This document shows, in pieces, positions 35,971 to 45,220 of a DNA stretch of 64,000 nt (the stretch's first letter is position 1; each line of letters starts with the position of its first letter). Source of the DNA: Pseudoalteromonas sp. P1-25 (GTDB lineage Bacteria; Pseudomonadota; Gammaproteobacteria; Enterobacterales; Alteromonadaceae); NCBI RefSeq assembly GCF_001401805.1, contig NZ_LKDW01000016.1, positions 27,253-91,252 of the forward strand. The letters are read 5' to 3'. Both the position numbers and the translations under genes were made by a program. The notes beneath the pieces are model-generated. The model was not told the origin of the DNA and ran no database searches. It worked only from the letters and a program-made list of their open reading frames with translations.

Positions 35971-37062
35971 ATGTTTCAGTTAATTCAACAAAATGATGGT
36001 TTATCGATTGGTGTATTTGGTATTGGTGGGTGTGGCTGTAATACGCTGAACAGTATTTTTGAACAACGCGAGTCTGAGCAGGCGCACTTATACAGCGTTA
36101 ATACCGACAAAGTAGTGCTTGAGCATACACAGAGTGATGAAGCGGTACTGATAGGTGCAGAGCTTACTCATGGATATGGTGCAGGAGCAGATCCTAAAGT
36201 TGGGCTGCAGGCAGCAGAAGAAAGTAAAGATCAGCTTTTAACGCTTATTAATGGTTGCGATATAATACTCTGTGCAACAGGATTGGGTGGCGGTACAGGG
36301 ACTGGCGCTAGCCCTTACATTGCACAACTTGCTAGTGAGCAAAATAAGCCAGTGATATTTGTAGCTACATTGCCATTTAGTAGTGAAGGGCAGTTTAGAA
36401 GCAATATAGCGCAAGCAGGTTTAAATGAGCTTAAAGAGCATGCTAATGCTGTTATTACTCTCCCAAACGATCAACTTATTGAAGTGCTAGGTAATGATAT
36501 TGGCTTATTTGACGCCTTTAAGCATAGCAACCAAATACTCCACTCACTGATAAAATCACTCATCGATATGCTTTGCTATCAAGGCTTAATAAACGTTGAT
36601 TTAAATGACTTTGCTAAAATTATGGATTGCCAGGGAGATGCTGTACTGGGTGTTGGCAAGTGCAATGATGAAAGCGAACTTACTACAGCACTTGATAGTG
36701 CACTCAATAACCCACTTGTTAATCAGGTCGATATGTCATCAAGTACGGGTGTAATAATACAAGTCAATTGCAAAGATGAAATTTCACTAGGTAGTTATAA
36801 CCTCATTACCGATACAGTACGTCAGCAAGTAAGCTCAAATGCTTTAGTTATTTGTGGTGTTTCAAAAATAGAAAGCTTATCAACCAATTATGAGCTGCTA
36901 GTTATTGCTACGGGCGCGAGTTCTAAAATGGTTATTGATGACTTGAATAAAGACAAACAGCCTGAAGAAAAAGAACCTAATAAAGCCGAGCCAGAAACAA
37001 CTGACATTTTTGATATTCCTGCTTTTATTCGCAATCAAGCTCCGGCTCCATGTACAAAATAA
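35971..37062 (+). CDS. FtsZ paralogue (tubulin-like GTPase) carried by the island
   Basis: A 363-residue FtsZ homologue, somewhat shorter than chromosomal FtsZ (about 383). The GTP-binding domain shows the tubulin signature GGGTGTG at 106-112 and the T3/T4 surroundings. The T7 synergy loop is NVDLND (208-213), keeping the N-x-D-x-x-D residues that activate hydrolysis in the neighbouring subunit. After a variable linker the tail ends with DIFDIPAFIRNQ (about 345-356), nearly identical to the conserved peptide by which FtsZ binds FtsA, ZipA and other division proteins. A strong AAGGAG precedes the ATG. The protein should be able to join or poison the host Z ring. The chromosomal ftsZ is not in this window. 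Confidence 0.88.
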   Translation: MFQLIQQNDGLSIGVFGIGGCGCNTLNSIFEQRESEQAHLYSVNTDKVVLEHTQSDEAVLIGAELTHGYGAGADPKVGLQAAEESKDQLLTLINGCDIILCATGLGGGTGTGASPYIAQLASEQNKPVIFVATLPFSSEGQFRSNIAQAGLNELKEHANAVITLPNDQLIEVLGNDIGLFDAFKHSNQILHSLIKSLIDMLCYQGLINVDLNDFAKIMDCQGDAVLGVGKCNDESELTTALDSALNNPLVNQVDMSSSTGVIIQVNCKDEISLGSYNLITDTVRQQVSSNALVICGVSKIESLSTNYELLVIATGASSKMVIDDLNKDKQPEEKEPNKAEPETTDIFDIPAFIRNQAPAPCTK

Positions 37063-37210
37063 AAATTTGCTACTGTTCAATCAGTACAGACTCATCAACA
37101 GTTTTGTATCGACATGATGACTATAAACATGAGTCATACTAAGAATAGAAATTAAAAAATACACCATTTATACACAAATTATTTTAAGTTGTTGTTTTTA
37201 AAGAGGTAGG
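37063..37210. other. Right end of island 1
   Basis: No gene. A-rich sequence with two TACAC-type motifs (AAATACACCATTTATACACA near 37157-37176) that resemble those next to attL and may be arm-type sites for the island integrase. Confidence 0.4.
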
Positions 37211-37239
37211 CGGGGGTTCAAATCCCCCCAGCTCCACCA
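37211..37239 (+). other. attR of island 1 / attL of island 2 (ssrA 3' end copy)
   Basis: Exact 29-base copy of the ssrA 3' end at 6728-6756, ending in CCA. No tmRNA body precedes it, so it is an attachment-site duplicate. A second integrase gene starts 200-218 bp to its right, so this site also forms the left boundary of a second element. Confidence 0.9.
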
Positions 37240-37271
37240 ATTCGCTGTTCGATAACATCCGAACAGATACA

Positions 37272-37309
37272 GGAAACCCGCTAACCATATAGGCTAGCGG
37301 GTTTTTTAT
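37272..37309 (+). terminator. Hairpin terminator beside the middle att copy
   Basis: AACCCGCTA at 37276-37284 pairs with TAGCGGGTT around ACCATATAGGC, followed by TTTTT. It would terminate ssrA if island 1 were absent. Confidence 0.75.
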
Positions 37310-37348
37310 TGCCTGTAATATCCCAAGATGTTTACCTGCATCCAGTAT

Positions 37349-37400
37349 TTTTAGTACCATGGTTAGTACCACAGCACTTATTCGTGAAAATGCTGTGGTA
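37349..37400. repeat. Direct and inverted repeats, possible integrase arm sites of island 2
   Basis: TTAGTACCA occurs twice in tandem (about 37351-37371), separated by TGG, and an inverted copy TGGTACTAA follows near 37396-37405. A closely matching tandem (TAGTACCATGGTTGGTACCA, 52771-52790) lies near the far end of the second island. Matched repeats just inside both ends of an element are typical of arm-type integrase sites. Confidence 0.5.
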
Positions 37401-37438
37401 CTAAAAATAAGAAAGCCTTGAATTCACAGGGCTAGAAC

Positions 37439-38668
37439 ATGGTATACATAAAAGAAATGGCCAGAACTGTAAAACCCCTCAACGATACACAAATTAAGCA
37501 AGCTAAGCCTAAAGAAAAAGAATACTTACTTTCAGATGGTAGTGGGCTTCAGCTATCTATTAGACCTAATGGTACTAAAAGTTGGATATTTAAGTACTAC
37601 AAACCACTCACTAAAAAAAGGACAAACATTTCTTTTGGACAGTATCCTCAAATTACCCTTGCCGCTGCTAGAGTTAAAAGAGAAGAAGCACGTGGGCTTC
37701 TTGCAAATGAAAAAGACCCAAAAGAGTTCAAAGAGCAACAATATATTCAAGAGACGCAAGCGCGTTTAAATACTTTAGAGAAAGTAGCGATGGAATGGTT
37801 TGAGATTCACAAACCAAAAATAAAGCCTAAGCACGCAGAGGGCATTCTGGGAAAGTTAAAAAATCATGTATTTCCTGAACTAGGCAAGCGGCCTATAAGT
37901 AGTATCGATGCTGTTGTAACAATTAATGCATTGAGGCCTGTTGCTGCAAAAGGCACTCTTGAAACAGTAAGAAAGACGTGTCAGGTACTCAATCAAGTTA
38001 TGGGCTACGCAGTAAATACAGGAATTATAAAGCATAACCCTTTGGAAAGAATTAGAGATGGCTTTGCAAAACCAATAACAAAGCCGATGCCAACGATAGA
38101 TGCTAGCAGGTTATCTGAGTTTATGGCGGATCTTTCGAGAGCCAGTATAAAGTTTCCTACTCGGTGTGCGATTGAGTGGCAATTACATACAATGGTAAGG
38201 CCAAATGAAGCCACTAAAGCAAAATGGTCTGAGATAGATTTAGAAAACAATGTGTGGATAATACCTGCAGAAAAAATGAAAGCAGCTAAAGTCCATAAAA
38301 TACCATTAACTCCAAGAACGCTAAAATTACTTGAGTTGATGAGCCCGATAAGTGGACACCGAGAATATATTTTCCCTGCTGATAGAAACCCTAGAGATCA
38401 TATGAACCCTCAAACCCCAAATGCAGCAATAAGTCGAATGGGCTATAAAGGGGAGCTTGTTGCACATGGCTTAAGATCACTTGCAAGTACTGTGTTAAAT
38501 GAATCTAGGTTATTTGACTATGAGTTAATAGAAGTTGCATTAGCGCATCAAGACACGAACCAAGTTCGAGCTGCATATAATCGAAGTGACTATCTAGAAA
38601 GTAGAAGAGAAATGATGTGCTGGTGGAGTGAGTATATACACAAAGCGAAGGTACAGTCTCTTGTCTAA
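37439..38668 (+). CDS. int: P4-type tyrosine integrase of island 2
   Basis: A 409-residue integrase of the P4/CP4-57 group, which favours tRNA and tmRNA genes. The N-terminal DUF4102 domain (about 7-95) shows LNDTQIKQAKPKEKEYLLSD and GLQLSIRPNGTKSWIFKYY. The catalytic domain has MVRPNEATKAKWSEIDL (box I Arg), AHGLRSLASTVLNES (box II) and the nucleophile Tyr near VRAAYNRSDYLE. Position beside an att core is typical. Two Met codons are possible, at 37439 and 37457; the second begins at the usual family N-terminus (MARTVKPL) and has AAAAGAA upstream. Confidence 0.92.
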   Translation: MVYIKEMARTVKPLNDTQIKQAKPKEKEYLLSDGSGLQLSIRPNGTKSWIFKYYKPLTKKRTNISFGQYPQITLAAARVKREEARGLLANEKDPKEFKEQQYIQETQARLNTLEKVAMEWFEIHKPKIKPKHAEGILGKLKNHVFPELGKRPISSIDAVVTINALRPVAAKGTLETVRKTCQVLNQVMGYAVNTGIIKHNPLERIRDGFAKPITKPMPTIDASRLSEFMADLSRASIKFPTRCAIEWQLHTMVRPNEATKAKWSEIDLENNVWIIPAEKMKAAKVHKIPLTPRTLKLLELMSPISGHREYIFPADRNPRDHMNPQTPNAAISRMGYKGELVAHGLRSLASTVLNESRLFDYELIEVALAHQDTNQVRAAYNRSDYLESRREMMCWWSEYIHKAKVQSLV

Positions 38669-39794
38669 CTTTAAAGCGTTAGCTAGCCTTAATTTGCTAC
38701 AAGAAACAACAATCCAACGGATTGATTTCGAACCCTCTCGGCTTCAGGCTGCAGAGGGAGGCAAAGTTTATTTAAAGCAAATATTAAAAGATGTTATCGC
38801 GTCTATTTACGCCATTGAGGCTAATACATCGGATAGGATATTAAATGACTTTGATTTATTGCATTTAACAGGGGTTAGCCTTAGTCATTTAAAAACAAAA
38901 GCGGAAGAACTTTTGTCTAATTTGCTAAATAATGAGCAACCTGAAGGCTTAGAGCTGTTTACATTAGGTGCTCTAATAGGCGAATACAACACCCTTCATC
39001 GGTTTGCTAATAGCTTACTTCTACATCAACAAACGAAAGAAAAAGCGCAAAAAGCTAATATTGGCAAGCAAATAAAAACTCAAACTTATTTAAAGCTTTC
39101 TAAAGAAATTTTTTGCGCAATAAAAAATCTAGGTTTTGCAAATAACGATTGGGCGATTATTAGTGGCGTGGATATTTTTTTGAAGGCTTCACTAGATAGT
39201 GCAATGCTTATAGAAAAAAAGAATTCATCCCAAAAAATTGCTAAATATTTAAACATAGAAATAGGCAAAGGAAAGCCAAATAGTGCAATGCTGAAATTAA
39301 GAGATAAGGTTGTTGCTTTTTTAAATCGCGAGTATAGCTCTGATATTTATGAACTTTACTCAACATTTTATAAAAGTGAAGAGTTCGAATACAAGAATCA
39401 CACTATCACTGACTCAATAGATGCTAATTTAAGCAAGTGTCTAGGTGCTTTACATTACTTATTAAAGTATGAATTGCGTTACGATGAGAAAGTAGATCCA
39501 CTTCATGTTCCTCTTGTTATGAGGCTCTCAGCAAAGCTTGTAACTCAATATATACTCTCACATCTTAAATCATTAATTAAAAATACAGGTAGCAAGCCTT
39601 TAACCGATTTAAATGAGTTTATGTATAGCCAGTCTATTTATAATGAGATAAAAGCAATAAGCCCTACATTTTTTTCGCAGCCAAGTAATTGTTATTTAAC
39701 ACCTATTGAATCACAGCTACTTGAGATCAGAATCAAGTACTCATTTAAGGAGGCTGGATTAGCACACCGCCAAAAGGTTAAATACAAACTATAG
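38628..39794 (+). CDS. Uncharacterised 388-aa protein overlapping the integrase gene
   Basis: Not recognised. It is a largely alpha-helical soluble protein with no signal peptide, membrane segment or recognisable catalytic motif. The frame opens at GTG 38628, inside the end of the integrase gene; a TTG at 38661 (eight-base overlap with the integrase stop) is an alternative. The overlap indicates co-expression with the integrase, so it may assist integration or maintenance of the island, or be an early cargo gene. Confidence 0.55.
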   Translation: MSIYTKRRYSLLSNFKALASLNLLQETTIQRIDFEPSRLQAAEGGKVYLKQILKDVIASIYAIEANTSDRILNDFDLLHLTGVSLSHLKTKAEELLSNLLNNEQPEGLELFTLGALIGEYNTLHRFANSLLLHQQTKEKAQKANIGKQIKTQTYLKLSKEIFCAIKNLGFANNDWAIISGVDIFLKASLDSAMLIEKKNSSQKIAKYLNIEIGKGKPNSAMLKLRDKVVAFLNREYSSDIYELYSTFYKSEEFEYKNHTITDSIDANLSKCLGALHYLLKYELRYDEKVDPLHVPLVMRLSAKLVTQYILSHLKSLIKNTGSKPLTDLNEFMYSQSIYNEIKAISPTFFSQPSNCYLTPIESQLLEIRIKYSFKEAGLAHRQKVKYKL

Positions 39795-40130
39795 AGCACA
39801 TCCACAAAGCCTTGTCAGTTTTTAACTACAGGCTTTTACTATAAGTATGCAGTGCTAATCAGTTAAAACTTACTGTAGACAAAACTAATAATTAACCATA
39901 AACACTCTCTAAATTACACTCACATATTAGTAGCAACTCAATTCACTTATAAAAAAATTAAGTTTTATGTATGATTTTTGTGCACTTGAGTTGTTTTAAT
40001 GCCGATTCCTCACGGAATAGTTAATTAAACGATGAAAAAAGTTTTGCAATATAGCTTCGTACCTAGACGGACATATCTGTCTATCTTAGAAATTAACGGG
40101 ACTAAGTCTCAAATGATTCGGAGCAGTATC

Positions 40131-40340
40131 ATGAATTTAGATAACCTATTAACTAATAGCAAAAGAATTCTTCGCCTTAAAGATGTACAAACTTTGACTG
40201 GTTTATCTCGAACTATGATTTACGATTTACAGAGTAAAGGCGAGTTCCCACAAAGTATAAAGTTAGTGCAAAGTGGGCGAGCTATGGGGTGGCAATATAG
40301 TGATGTTATTAATTGGATTGACTCAAGAGTGCAAGCATGA
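40131..40340 (+). CDS. alpA: AlpA-family regulator
   Basis: Small MerR-like winged-helix protein of the AlpA family, which in CP4-57-type islands activates excisionase or integrase expression. The chosen ATG at 40131 (69 residues, GGAG nine bases upstream) gives an N-terminus just before ILRLKDVQTLTGLSRTMIYD, the family's helix-turn-helix, followed by FPQSIKLVQ, GWQYSDVINWID. A frame extending to 40032 adds 33 residues without similarity and was not used. It is coupled to the next gene by a four-base overlap. Confidence 0.8.
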   Translation: MNLDNLLTNSKRILRLKDVQTLTGLSRTMIYDLQSKGEFPQSIKLVQSGRAMGWQYSDVINWIDSRVQA

Positions 40341-40549
40341 GGTTTTTAGCTAAACGAGAAGTTAAAATTGCTGATGAAGATATTTTTATTTCAAAAGTTG
40401 CAATTCAAAAGCACTTTGGTTTTTCGTCTTATTTAGTCGGCAAGCTAGTAAAAGAAAGGACTCTTTCAGAGCCTGTGGAGTTAGCTCAAAAAGTTACTGG
40501 TTGGCCTTTGACAGAGGTAAAGCAACTCAACCAAATTAGCACTTCTTAG
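40337..40549 (+). CDS. Small putative DNA-binding protein, 70 aa
   Basis: Overlaps the AlpA-like gene by ATGA, so the two are translated together. The middle segment FISKVAIQKHFGFSSYLVGK looks like a helix-turn-helix and the end GWPLTEVKQLNQI resembles the end of AlpA proteins (GWQYSDVINW). It may be a diverged second AlpA-type regulator acting with its neighbour. Confidence 0.5.
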   Translation: MRFLAKREVKIADEDIFISKVAIQKHFGFSSYLVGKLVKERTLSEPVELAQKVTGWPLTEVKQLNQISTS

Positions 40550-40676
40550 GATAACAAGGGATGTTATTTCATTAGTTAGACCCTTTTATATGACCTTTAC
40601 TTGCTTAAAGCGTCAGTAATAGTGCGGTTAACTTCATTGTTGTAGTGCAGGTTATTTATAATATTTAGAGAAAATC

Positions 40677-41297
40677 ATGCCATCTCAGTTAGTTCAAAAA
40701 TTAAAAGATAAATATGGTGTTGAAGTACATTATCAAAAACTATCAGAAGAGTCTTATATAGCTTTGGAGATAATGAATTTCCCAAGTGGATATTACTACG
40801 ACATTATTAAAGCTACCCTAAAGCAATTGGATGTGATGCTTTGTAAGTTTTCAAAAGTGCTCGTACTCAGGCTCGATTTAAGATTAGAACAATATAGTAA
40901 AGACAATAAAGTTGTTTCACAGTTTATTAATAGTATTCAAAAGAAAATAAAGAATACATACGGTGAGTTCGCCTATATATGGGTAAGAGAGCAAAACAAA
41001 GCTGATAAGCAGCATTACCACATAGCTTACTTTTTTAATGGTCATAAAATCATACACCCTAGTAAGGTCATAAGTTTAATTCAGGCTGGGTGGTTTAAAG
41101 CTTCGGCTGGTGGAACACTTTATGTACCTGAACATTGCTTTTATCAGTTATTTATTAATCAGCCTAACTTTTACGATAACTTTAAGGAGGCCGTTTACAG
41201 ACTTAGTTACCTTGCTAAATGCTATTCTAAACGGCGTGTCTCGCAATCCGTAAAAAACTATTCTTCAAGTAGACTCGAATATAATGAGGGTAGTTAA
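40677..41297 (+). CDS. YfjJ/inovirus Gp2-like protein
   Basis: A 206-residue protein of the family found in CP4-57-like islands (YfjJ, YagK) and inoviruses, thought to be replication-related. The core has VLVLRLDLRLEQYSKDN followed by a histidine-rich strand QHYHIAYFFNGHK, an HUH-like layout, and later LSYLAKCYSKRR. That suggests an island replication initiator, an inference from family membership. It follows the AlpA-like genes after 127 bp and is followed immediately by a small basic gene. Confidence 0.65.
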   Translation: MPSQLVQKLKDKYGVEVHYQKLSEESYIALEIMNFPSGYYYDIIKATLKQLDVMLCKFSKVLVLRLDLRLEQYSKDNKVVSQFINSIQKKIKNTYGEFAYIWVREQNKADKQHYHIAYFFNGHKIIHPSKVISLIQAGWFKASAGGTLYVPEHCFYQLFINQPNFYDNFKEAVYRLSYLAKCYSKRRVSQSVKNYSSSRLEYNEGS

Positions 41298-41552
41298 ATG
41301 GCTAGGGGTGGCAAAAGAAAAGGAGCAGGTGCGCCAAAAGGCAACAAAAATGCTCTTAAGCATGGTGGCAGGGCTAAGGTAATGCATGGTGTACCCTTAG
41401 ATAAAGAGCTATCTGACTTTGAATATAAAGCCTTGTGCTTAGTGCAGTTAGAAACGCTCAAAAAGCTCAATGAAGATAACAGTTACGAATCCAAACTTCT
41501 AATTTATAAACATTTTATGAGATATAAAGGCACTTTGTCGTTCGAGTTTTAA
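41298..41552 (+). CDS. Small basic protein with a GGKRKGAGAPKGNKNALKHG start
   Basis: An 84-residue protein, starting directly after the stop of the preceding gene. The glycine/lysine-rich N-terminus (about 4-24) is a motif common in small phage and island proteins and in some terminase small subunits. The rest is a short helical segment (LVQLETLKKLNEDNSYESKL). It may bind nucleic acid. Function unknown; co-transcription with the YfjJ-like gene is likely. Confidence 0.5.
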   Translation: MARGGKRKGAGAPKGNKNALKHGGRAKVMHGVPLDKELSDFEYKALCLVQLETLKKLNEDNSYESKLLIYKHFMRYKGTLSFEF

Positions 41553-41871
41553 GGGGGTCGCTGGGCTTGGTACATAGCTGAGTCGCTTTAAAACGGTAAA
41601 ATAAAAAAAGGAAAATAACCGATCAAGCTACCAAACAATCAAAGATTTTTTATTTGTCATTTAAATTCAATAGCTTAAGGTTTTAGTGGCAAGCCTTGTA
41701 TTAATTCTAAAAGGTGATCGCCTTTGTATTCGATCACCTTTGGTCTTTAAATTTACCATTTCACTACCATGCAAGAGTTAAAGCGGCCTTTGTTTTGATA
41801 AACGGGTCAGTTTTATATAATATCTTTTACTTAATAATGGATTATAGCTACTTCGCCAGTAAAGGAACTCT
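41553..41871. promoter_or_regulatory. Non-coding spacer with a hairpin upstream of mrr
   Basis: No gene is supported here. AAAGGTGATCG (41710-41720) and CGATCACCTTT (41731-41741) form a perfect 11-bp stem with a 10-base loop. No T-run follows; it may terminate the upstream operon weakly or act as an operator for the restriction operon. Confidence 0.45.
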
Positions 41872-42795
41872 ATGTCACTCCCTGATTACCAATCTTTTAT
41901 GACCCCGTTACTTGCATGCTTAGCCAATGGTAAAACAGTTAAACTGCGTGATATTGATGCCGATGTTTACCGTAAACTTGGGCTTAGCGCCGATCAACTA
42001 AAGCTCCGCATACCGAGCGGCAAGCAAACCTATGCCTATCATCGCTTGGGATGGGCTAAAACTTACTTAGTTCAAGCGGGTTTAATAGAGCAGCCTAAAA
42101 GGGCTTTTTGTAAAATCACACAAAAAGGGCTAGCTGCAATTGAGTCGGGCGAACCAATCAATAATCAATACTTAAGCAAGTTTGCAGCTTTTATTGATTT
42201 TAAAACACGTTCTAAAGACGCAAACGAGCCCACACAAGCAAATGCCACCAGCATAGTCAGTAATAACTCAGATAAAACCCCTGAAGAACTGATTGAAGCC
42301 GCAGTTGATACCCTCAATACCAACCTAACTGACGAAATACTTAAAGCGATATTAGCAGCATCCCCCGTATTTTTTGAAAACCTAGTGGTCGATTTAATGC
42401 TCGCTATGGGTTACGGCGGATCACGTAAAGATGCAGGCCAAGCTACTCAATACACACAAGATGGTGGTATTGATGGTGTAATCAAAGAAGATAAACTCGG
42501 CCTTGAAATGATATACTTGCAAGCCAAGCGTTATACAAATAAAACAGTTGGTCGCCCAGATATACAAGCCTTTGCAGGTGCGCTTGATATGCACCGTGCT
42601 AAAAAGGGCGTGTTCATTACCACCAGCAGCTTTAGTAAAGATGCCCTCGAATATGTAGGCATGATAGAAAAACGCATAGTGCTGGTGGATGGCGCACAAC
42701 TAACCGAACTCATGCTTACCCATAATTTAGGCGTAAGCACAAAACATGTATTTGAAGTAAAAGCGCTCGATAGTGATTACTTTATGGAAGATTAA
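41872..42795 (+). CDS. mrr: Mrr-like restriction endonuclease
   Basis: Modification-dependent type IV nuclease. It is 307 residues. An N-terminal winged helix (Mrr_N, about 1-95) covers [20 protein letters not shown]. The C-terminal Mrr_cat domain shows E169 ([16 protein letters not shown]), D201 in DGGIDGVI and Q217-A-K219 in LQAKRY, the modified PD-(D/E)xK site of Mrr. A good AAAGGA precedes the ATG. One base separates its stop from the hsdM start, so it is co-translated with a type I system, as in the E. coli immigration control region where mrr also adjoins hsd genes. Confidence 0.92.
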   Translation: MSLPDYQSFMTPLLACLANGKTVKLRDIDADVYRKLGLSADQLKLRIPSGKQTYAYHRLGWAKTYLVQAGLIEQPKRAFCKITQKGLAAIESGEPINNQYLSKFAAFIDFKTRSKDANEPTQANATSIVSNNSDKTPEELIEAAVDTLNTNLTDEILKAILAASPVFFENLVVDLMLAMGYGGSRKDAGQATQYTQDGGIDGVIKEDKLGLEMIYLQAKRYTNKTVGRPDIQAFAGALDMHRAKKGVFITTSSFSKDALEYVGMIEKRIVLVDGAQLTELMLTHNLGVSTKHVFEVKALDSDYFMED

Positions 42796-42796
42796 A

Positions 42797-45220
42797 ATGA
42801 CAACTAATAATAACTTTTCTCAAACCGCTGCTTTTATCTGGTCAGTAGCCGATCTCCTTCGCGGCGATTTTAAACAGTCTCAATATGGCCGTGTTATTTT
42901 ACCTTTCACCTTACTACGTCGCCTTGAATGTGTGCTCGCACCAAGTAAAGATGCAGTAGTAGCTGAGTTTGAGCGTATTAAAGCGTTAAACCTCCCAGAA
43001 GATGCACAAGAAAAGCTGTTGATCAGAGCCACAAACGGCTTAACCTTTTTTAATACCTCGCCTATGGATTTAGGCAAAATGGGTCAGGGTGATATTAAAG
43101 CCAACCTTGAGCGTTATATTCAATGCTTTTCAGCCGATGCCCGCGAAATATTTGAGCACTTTAAGTTTGATGAGTTTATAGGGCTATTAGATGACGCCAA
43201 CTTACTTTTTAAAGTCGTTAAAAAATTCGCAACGACCGACTTAAGCCCACAAGCTATATCAAATCACGATATGGGTTTAGTGTTTGAAGAGCTAATACGT
43301 CGCTTTGCTGAAAGTTCTAACGAAACCGCAGGGGAGCACTTCACACCTCGCGATATTGTACGTTTAACTACCTCACTGGTATTTATGGAAGACGACGACG
43401 CCCTAACTAAAGAAGGGATTATTCGCACCATTTACGACCCAACAGCGGGAACTGGCGGCTTTTTATCTTCAGGTATGGAATACGTACACGAGCTTAACCC
43501 TAATGCGGTTATGCGCGCATTTGGTCAAGAGTTAAACCCAGAGTCTTACGCTATATGTAAAGCCGATATGCTTATTAAAGGGCAAGACGTAAGCCGCATC
43601 AAACTAGGTAATACTTTATCGAATGATCAGCTAGCAGTAGATAAGTTTGACTACATGCTGTCTAACCCGCCATTTGGTGTCGATTGGAAAAAGATTGAAG
43701 GCGATATTAAAGAAGAGCATACAATTAAGGGCTTTGATGGTCGCTTTGGTGCAGGCTTACCAAGAGTGTCTGACGGTTCGCTATTATTTTTAATGCACCT
43801 TATTAGTAAAATGCGCGATGCCTCTGCAGATGTTACTAACAGCGGCGGGCGTATTGGTATTATTCTAAATGGCTCACCTTTATTTACGGGCGGGGCAGGC
43901 AGTGGTGAAAGCGAAATTCGTCGTTATATTTTAGAGTCTGATTTACTTGAGGCAATTATAGCCTTACCGACTGATATGTTTTACAACACAGGCATTGCTA
44001 CCTATGTGTGGGTTTTGTCGAACAAAAAAGCACAGCAGCCAAGCGCTGAGCGTAAAAATAAGGTTCAACTAATTAATGGCGCTAACCTATGCGGTAAAAT
44101 GCGTAAATCTCTTGGTTCTAAACGTAATATCATGAGCGGAGATGACATTAAAGTTATCACTCGTAGCTTTGGTAACTTTGAACAAGTAGAAACAACAACA
44201 CTTGAAGAGCTAGGTTTAATTAAACCAACCGAGGCTAAAAGTAGCCGAGGTCGCCAAGCGGCTAACCCTAAAGCCGATGTAGCAAAAACCTTTGCCAGTA
44301 AAATATTTAATACCTACGAGTTTGGTTATCGCCGTATCACTATAGAGCGCCCACTTAGGTTATCAGCGCAAGTAACTGATGAAGCCATTGCATCACTGCG
44401 TCTTGCACCTAAGCCTTACAATGCAGCCATGATGGCGCTTTATGAAAAATTTGGCGCACAGTGGACTACTGACGACAAGTATGGTGATTTAAGCACTGTT
44501 GAAATTGAAGCCAGAGCGATTATTAAAGCCGACTTCCCAGAGCTGAAAGAAAAACAAATTAAAGATGTATTAGAGCCTAAGCTTTGGTTATTCCAAAAAT
44601 CACTCATGGAAAAAGCGCAGCAGCTACAAACACAATTAGGTGACGATGCTGGTGGTAAGCAGCTGCAATCAGACGACTTTAACCAGTTTGATATTACCTA
44701 CACACAAGCGCTTAAAGCGCTCAATATTAAGCTCGACAGCAAAGAGAAAAAACAGCTGCTCGATGCCATTACTTTTAAAAATCCAGCGGCAGAGTGCGTG
44801 GTTGATAAAATCTATAAAGATTCAGCAGACCCAATGTATGGCGCATTTGAATATCAAGGTAATGTTAAAAAGTGGCAAGGTAAGGTCGTGACTTATAAGC
44901 AAGATGGCGACCTGCGCGATAACGAAAACGTCCCGTTAAAAGAGGCCTATTTAAACGGCTCAGCTCAGCCAAGTATTAGTACAACTCAAATGGTTGAAAA
45001 CTATTTTAACCGTGAAGTAGCTCCCCATGTAAGTGATGCATGGATAAACGACACTAAGTGCGATGATAAAGACAACGAACTGGGTATAGTTGGCTACGAA
45101 ATACCGTTTAACCGCCATTTTTATGAGTACGAGCGCCCGCGTGATTTATCTAAAATTGATAAAGAGCTTAATGCAGTGAGTAATGAAATCAGGGAGTTAT
45201 TACCAGAGGTACGTTCATAA
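42797..45220 (+). CDS. hsdM: Type I restriction-modification system, M subunit (second system)
   Basis: Adenine methyltransferase subunit of 807 residues from the ATG at 42797, preceded by GGAAG; an in-frame extension to 42773 overlaps mrr and was rejected. HsdM_N is at about 8-145; [10 protein letters not shown] at 179-188, motif I DPTAGTGG at 214-221 and motif IV NPPF at 290-293. The C-terminal 300 residues extend beyond a standard M subunit, as in several long HsdM proteins of this branch. It differs strongly from the island 1 HsdM, so the two systems are independent. The stop overlaps the hsdS start. Confidence 0.93.
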   Translation: MTTNNNFSQTAAFIWSVADLLRGDFKQSQYGRVILPFTLLRRLECVLAPSKDAVVAEFERIKALNLPEDAQEKLLIRATNGLTFFNTSPMDLGKMGQGDIKANLERYIQCFSADAREIFEHFKFDEFIGLLDDANLLFKVVKKFATTDLSPQAISNHDMGLVFEELIRRFAESSNETAGEHFTPRDIVRLTTSLVFMEDDDALTKEGIIRTIYDPTAGTGGFLSSGMEYVHELNPNAVMRAFGQELNPESYAICKADMLIKGQDVSRIKLGNTLSNDQLAVDKFDYMLSNPPFGVDWKKIEGDIKEEHTIKGFDGRFGAGLPRVSDGSLLFLMHLISKMRDASADVTNSGGRIGIILNGSPLFTGGAGSGESEIRRYILESDLLEAIIALPTDMFYNTGIATYVWVLSNKKAQQPSAERKNKVQLINGANLCGKMRKSLGSKRNIMSGDDIKVITRSFGNFEQVETTTLEELGLIKPTEAKSSRGRQAANPKADVAKTFASKIFNTYEFGYRRITIERPLRLSAQVTDEAIASLRLAPKPYNAAMMALYEKFGAQWTTDDKYGDLSTVEIEARAIIKADFPELKEKQIKDVLEPKLWLFQKSLMEKAQQLQTQLGDDAGGKQLQSDDFNQFDITYTQALKALNIKLDSKEKKQLLDAITFKNPAAECVVDKIYKDSADPMYGAFEYQGNVKKWQGKVVTYKQDGDLRDNENVPLKEAYLNGSAQPSISTTQMVENYFNREVAPHVSDAWINDTKCDDKDNELGIVGYEIPFNRHFYEYERPRDLSKIDKELNAVSNEIRELLPEVRS

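Noticed and set aside
37184..37372. 62-aa minus-strand frame across the att copy containing VELGGFEPP
   Set aside because: This is the well-known false frame produced by antisense reading of tRNA-like 3' ends; it covers the att core and terminator.
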